Shown here: in pieces, positions 6,928 through 9,258 of the stretch | Position numbering within the stretch: the first letter of the stretch is position 1 | Layout of the letters: every line of letters begins with the position of its first letter | Source of the DNA: Lishizhenia sp033720595 | GTDB taxonomy: Bacteria; Bacteroidota; Bacteroidia; Flavobacteriales_D; Crocinitomicaceae | Direction of reading: 5' to 3' | Assembly (NCBI RefSeq): GCF_033720595.1 | Contig: NZ_JAWWCF010000118.1 | Span: 1-9,258 of the forward strand | Length of the DNA: 9,258 nucleotides | Program-made: the position numbers and the translations under genes | Notes under the pieces: generated by a model | The model's input: only the letters and a program-made list of their open reading frames with translations | What the model was told of the DNA's origin: nothing | The model's database searches: none

Positions 6928-7614
6928 TTAATGTCCTGTTTGAGTTAAGAAATGAAACAATGCGATGAAGATGAATCCTAAAGGAACGATGATAGCGAAA
7001 GCTGTTCCGAATTTCTTTCTTCCCGCGGCCATTTTACCGTCTATTCCAGTTGATTGGAATGCTGAGTTAAATCCGTGTAACAAGTGCATTGCCAATAAAA
7101 CAAATGCGATACAATAGATTGCTACTCTCCATCCATCCACAAACTTGTGTTGTAACTCTTCGTAGTATCTAAATTCTCCAGCTGCATTTAAACCAGACAT
7201 ATCACCTTCAACAAACTTCGTTGTTACCTCTGGCAACCAAAAATCGTAAAAGTGCAATCCTAAGAAAGCCAAGATTACCAAACCAGAGATCAACATGTTT
7301 CTTGAGAACCAAGAAGCGTTTGCTGCTCCGTTGTACTTAGCATACTTTACTGATCTTGCCCCTTTGTTTCTTGCTTCTAAGATGAATCCCATCACAAAGT
7401 GGAATACAACAGCAAAAATCAACACAGGCTGCATTAAGTACTGAATCATAGGATTTGTTCCCATGAAGTGAGATGTTTCGTTAAACATTTCTGGACTTAC
7501 TACAGACATCATATTTATGCTAAAATGCTGTAATAAGAATAACATTAGGAAGAATGCCGATAACGCCATGGCATATTTCCTTCCTAGAGACGAACTAAAA
7601 AATGAGTTACTCAT
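6928..7614 (-). CDS. sdhC: Succinate dehydrogenase cytochrome b subunit, type B diheme anchor
   Basis: The membrane anchor of complex II; it carries two b hemes and the quinone site. Seen: 228 residues with five predicted membrane helices at about 15-35, 58-80, 107-127, 162-182 and 205-225. Histidines sit in the right places for axial heme ligands: His30 (LLQHFS) in helix 1, His72 (FHFVMG) in helix 2, His121 (GLHFYDFW) in helix 3, and His177 or His180 (MHLLHGF) in helix 4. Family knowledge: a single five-helix anchor with two hemes is the type B arrangement of Bacteroidota, epsilonproteobacteria and Bacillus, used with low-potential menaquinone, so no sdhD gene is expected and none is present. 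It is the first gene of the operon; its ATG follows an A/T-rich leader without a clear Shine-Dalgarno sequence. Confidence 0.95.
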   Translation of the reverse strand: MSNSFFSSSLGRKYAMALSAFFLMLFLLQHFSINMMSVVSPEMFNETSHFMGTNPMIQYLMQPVLIFAVVFHFVMGFILEARNKGARSVKYAKYNGAANASWFSRNMLISGLVILAFLGLHFYDFWLPEVTTKFVEGDMSGLNAAGEFRYYEELQHKFVDGWRVAIYCIAFVLLAMHLLHGFNSAFQSTGIDGKMAAGRKKFGTAFAIIVPLGFIFIALFHFLTQTGH

Positions 7615-7646
7615 AGTATTTGTAGTAATTTATAATCTAAACAAGG

Positions 7647-7678
7647 CAAATTTAACGATGTTCACCGAAAAAGGACAA
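7647..7678 (-). promoter_or_regulatory. Promoter of the sdhCAB operon
   Basis: On the minus strand, TTG (7678-7676) is followed after 21 bases by TAAATTTG (7654-7647), a full match to the Bacteroidota primary-sigma consensus TTG-N(17-23)-TAnnTTTG. Transcription should begin near 7640, giving a leader of roughly 25 bases before the sdhC ATG at 7614. This is the best promoter match in the window and fits a highly expressed respiratory operon. Confidence 0.8.
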
Positions 7679-7803
7679 TTCTCAGCTTATTTAGAATGAG
7701 TTTAGTTAAATTGGCTACATTCGGAGAAAAATAAGGGGTTTAAAGTGAACAATTGCTGCACTCCATCTTTACGCCTTTCACCACTTCAAATTTCACCTCC
7801 CTA

Positions 7804-7826
7804 AATACCCACAATGAATACCCACA
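7804..7826. repeat. Tandem direct repeat upstream of the four-cysteine membrane protein gene
   Basis: The 10-mer AATACCCACA occurs exactly twice, at 7804-7813 and 7817-7826, separated by ATG (period 13). It lies just upstream of a possible -7 element (TACTTTG, 7841-7847) and covers the place where a -33 element would be, so it could be a regulator-binding site. No known site is recognised. Confidence 0.5.
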
Positions 7827-7840
7827 GATTAATTCGTTAA

Positions 7841-7847
7841 TACTTTG
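7841..7847 (+). promoter_or_regulatory. Possible -7 promoter element of the four-cysteine membrane protein gene
   Basis: TACTTTG resembles the TAnnTTTG consensus but has one base fewer in the spacer. It lies 28 bases before the ATG at 7876. No TTG is found at the normal -33 distance; the AATACCCACA repeat occupies that place instead. Confidence 0.3.
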
Positions 7848-7875
7848 TATTTTCAGGGCACTAATTCTTAACACT

Positions 7876-8595
7876 ATGAATCAAAACGACCAACTTTACT
7901 ATTGTAAACAATGTTTAAACCGCGGCTTTGACCCTAATCAAGGAGTGGTTTGTAACCTGACCAACGCAAAAGCTACCTTCGAAGAAGATTGTGAAAGCTT
8001 TAAAGTTGACCCGGCTATACAAAGAAGCAACACCGTCAATGATGCTCACATACAAGCAGAATATTCAAAAGATGCAATTGCGTATTTGCCACAAGCCATA
8101 AAGGATAAACTTTACAAAGAACAGAATTACAAGCTTGGCTTAATTGCTGGATTAACTGCGGCTCTAATCGGAGCAAGTGTTTGGGCGGGAATTGCCGTAG
8201 TTTCAGGATATAACTTAAGTATTGTAGCCATTGGTATAGGACTCTTCATAGGTTTTACCTTAAGATTCACCGGGAAAGGTATAGACGAAAAATTTGGATT
8301 TACCGGTGGGGCGCTTACCCTTTTCAGTATCCTATTGGGAGACTACTTATCCATCATCTTCACCATAACCAATGAATTTGATATTTCATTAACCGATGTA
8401 ATTTTTGGAGGTAACTTCGGAGTTATTCTAGATATTTTCATTGAAAATTTAAGCTTATTATCGGTTATCTTTTGGTTCTTAGGTATAGCCGAAGGATATA
8501 AATTTGCCTTCCGCGTTATTCCGCATTACAAAATAGAAGAAATGATGAAGGAAAAAGCTCCAAAATCTGAAGAATTATTAGACACTGACACCTGA
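7876..8595 (+). CDS. Membrane protein of unknown function with N-terminal four-cysteine motif
   Basis: A 239-residue protein I cannot name. Seen: a cytoplasmic-looking N-terminal segment has four cysteines in regular spacing, Cys10-x2-Cys13-x12-Cys26-x12-Cys39 (YYCKQCLNRGFDP, VVCNLTN, EDCESF), likely to bind a metal such as zinc. A polar linker (about 45-85) follows. Hydrophobic segments then lie at about 86-110, 112-130, 145-165, possibly 172-190, and 192-210, and the tail is charged (EEMMKEKAPKSEELLDTDT). I recall similar C-x2-C...LTN...F...C...F segments at the front of otherwise different Bacteroidota membrane proteins, suggesting a mobile N-terminal module; this is memory, not a search. 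The ATG at 7876 is chosen because the frame extension back to 7753 reads as unlikely sequence (MLHSIFTPFTTSNF) and crosses the repeat and promoter region. It is divergent from sdhCAB and 120 bases upstream of the acyltransferase gene, with which it might be co-transcribed. Confidence 0.82.
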   Translation: MNQNDQLYYCKQCLNRGFDPNQGVVCNLTNAKATFEEDCESFKVDPAIQRSNTVNDAHIQAEYSKDAIAYLPQAIKDKLYKEQNYKLGLIAGLTAALIGASVWAGIAVVSGYNLSIVAIGIGLFIGFTLRFTGKGIDEKFGFTGGALTLFSILLGDYLSIIFTITNEFDISLTDVIFGGNFGVILDIFIENLSLLSVIFWFLGIAEGYKFAFRVIPHYKIEEMMKEKAPKSEELLDTDT

Positions 8596-8630
8596 TCAAA
8601 AGCTACTCAGAAAAGGTTCTTTTGAAAAAG

Positions 8631-8638
8631 TAACTTTG
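8631..8638 (+). promoter_or_regulatory. Possible -7 promoter element of the acyltransferase gene
   Basis: TAACTTTG matches TAnnTTTG fully and is 77 bases before the GTG start at 8716. No TTG is present at the usual upstream distance, so support is limited. If it is not used, the gene could be read through from the membrane-protein gene, since no terminator with a T tract separates them. Confidence 0.3.
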
Positions 8639-8715
8639 ACACAGAAAATCACCCTTTCTTTTATTCCGTAAAAAATAGTTTTAGCTACTTTAGCAAGCGG
8701 AAAATTTAATGCAAC

Positions 8716-9258
8716 GTGAAATATATAGGAGCCCTTTTTTTTAACCTTTGGAAATTGTACATCGGAGTGGTGTTTGCATTTTTCTTGCTGCTCTTTTATC
8801 CCCTCATGTTTTTGTTTATCAAGTTTAAACCTTGGCAACAACATGCATTTAAAATCAGTGTACTTTGGTCTTACTGCATGCGCATTTTTTGTTTTTACGC
8901 GGTAAGAGTGGAAGGTAAAAAAGACATCCCTGAAGGACCTTATATTATATGTGCTAATCACACTTCGTATCTCGACATTTTTTTAATGTACAGCATACTT
9001 CCTGAACACAAATTTTTATTCTTGGGAAAAAGTGAGATACTCTCCTACCCTTTGGTGAAGACCTTTTTTAAGAACTACAACATTCCTGTATTTAGAAAGG
9101 ACAGGTTAAAAGCTGCCAAATCTTTTATTGAATGTAAAAAAGCGGTTGACAAAGGATGGAGCTTGGCCATATTCCCAGAGGGTGGCATTCCAGATGAGAA
9201 CTTACCCCACATGATGGAGTTTAAAGAAGGTGCCTTCCAATTGGCGAAAAAGTGTAAA
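8716..9258 (+). CDS. plsC: 1-acyl-sn-glycerol-3-phosphate acyltransferase (PlsC-like), 5' part, cut by window edge
   Basis: Adds the second acyl chain to lysophosphatidic acid to make phosphatidic acid at the inner membrane, an essential step of phospholipid synthesis. Seen: 181 codons are open from GTG at 8716 to the window end. An N-terminal hydrophobic region (about 5-36) with KFKPWQQHAFK is followed by the acyltransferase blocks. Block I is NHTSYLD (81-87), with the catalytic pair His82-x4-Asp87. The substrate-binding arginine region is PVFRKDR (124-130), block III is FPEGG (153-157), and FKEGAFQLA (169-177) follows. The order and spacing fit PlsC. GTG is the start because an in-frame TAA lies at 8707-8709 and the first in-frame ATG is 30 codons later, inside the membrane segment. 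Other HX4D acyltransferases of the same superfamily, such as ornithine lipid or hemolysin-like enzymes, cannot be fully excluded with the C-terminus missing. Confidence 0.92.
   Translation, partial: MKYIGALFFNLWKLYIGVVFAFFLLLFYPLMFLFIKFKPWQQHAFKISVLWSYCMRIFCFYAVRVEGKKDIPEGPYIICANHTSYLDIFLMYSILPEHKFLFLGKSEILSYPLVKTFFKNYNIPVFRKDRLKAAKSFIECKKAVDKGWSLAIFPEGGIPDENLPHMMEFKEGAFQLAKKCK

Noticed and set aside
7517..7699. Plus-strand 60-codon frame overlapping the sdhC start and its promoter
   Set aside because: It is antisense to the conserved sdhC N-terminus and spans the sdhCAB promoter; the product has no recognisable pattern.
7696..7734. A 12-codon open frame (ATG at 7696) in the divergent intergenic region
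   Set aside because: It is too short and has no recognisable feature or ribosome binding site; frames of this length are expected by chance.
7753..7875. N-terminal extension of the four-cysteine membrane protein
   Set aside because: The added 41 residues cross the direct repeat and probable promoter, and the ATG at 7876 directly precedes the cysteine motif.
8596..8625. Inverted repeat TCAAAAG/CTTTTGA after the membrane-protein stop codon, considered as a terminator
   Set aside because: It has a weak A/T stem, a 16-base loop and no following T tract.
8596..8961. Minus-strand 121-codon frame
   Set aside because: It overlaps the acyltransferase gene, whose catalytic motifs are unmistakable on the plus strand; the minus product is rich in Lys, Phe and His without any family feature.

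Overview
The window looks like chromosomal DNA of a member of the Bacteroidota, most likely a flavobacterium-like (Flavobacteriia) species. The reasons are an AT-rich composition, a promoter of the TTG-N21-TAnnTTTG type that this phylum uses, few Shine-Dalgarno sequences, an outer-membrane receptor with a carboxypeptidase-regulatory-like N-terminal domain, and a type B (diheme, single membrane anchor) succinate dehydrogenase in the order sdhC-sdhA-sdhB. The species assignment is inference; no rRNA or other marker is present.

Layout from left to right. Positions 1-226 (minus) hold the 5' end of a secreted M1-family metallopeptidase, cut by the window edge. Positions 419-2797 (minus) encode a 792-residue TonB-dependent-receptor-like outer-membrane protein, followed by a clear intrinsic terminator at 351-380. 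Positions 3046-3438 and 3459-3896 (minus) are two tandem small RDD-family membrane proteins. The second in transcription order appears to start at TTG, and a perfect 16-bp palindrome precedes the first. Positions 4113-7614 (minus) are the sdhCAB operon, with a consensus promoter at 7647-7678, an unusual stem-loop between sdhA and sdhB, and an intrinsic terminator at 4051-4090. Beyond a divergent 261-bp intergenic region, the plus strand carries a 239-residue four-cysteine membrane protein of unknown function (7876-8595). The last gene is the 5' part of a PlsC-type 1-acyl-glycerol-3-phosphate acyltransferase (8716 to the window end), with a GTG start.

How the genes relate. Only sdhCAB forms an evident functional unit: complex II, oxidising succinate to fumarate and passing electrons through two hemes to (mena)quinone. 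The other genes look like independent housekeeping or envelope functions: peptide hydrolysis, outer-membrane transport, small membrane proteins and phospholipid synthesis. I see no mobile element, CRISPR array, tRNA, rRNA, toxin-antitoxin or phage gene. No gap between genes exceeds 300 bases.

I did not find a convincing undescribed multi-gene system. The observations most worth a second look are the cysteine-motif membrane protein, the palindrome and non-ATG start in the RDD pair, the sdhA-sdhB intercistronic hairpin, and short repeats upstream of two promoters.
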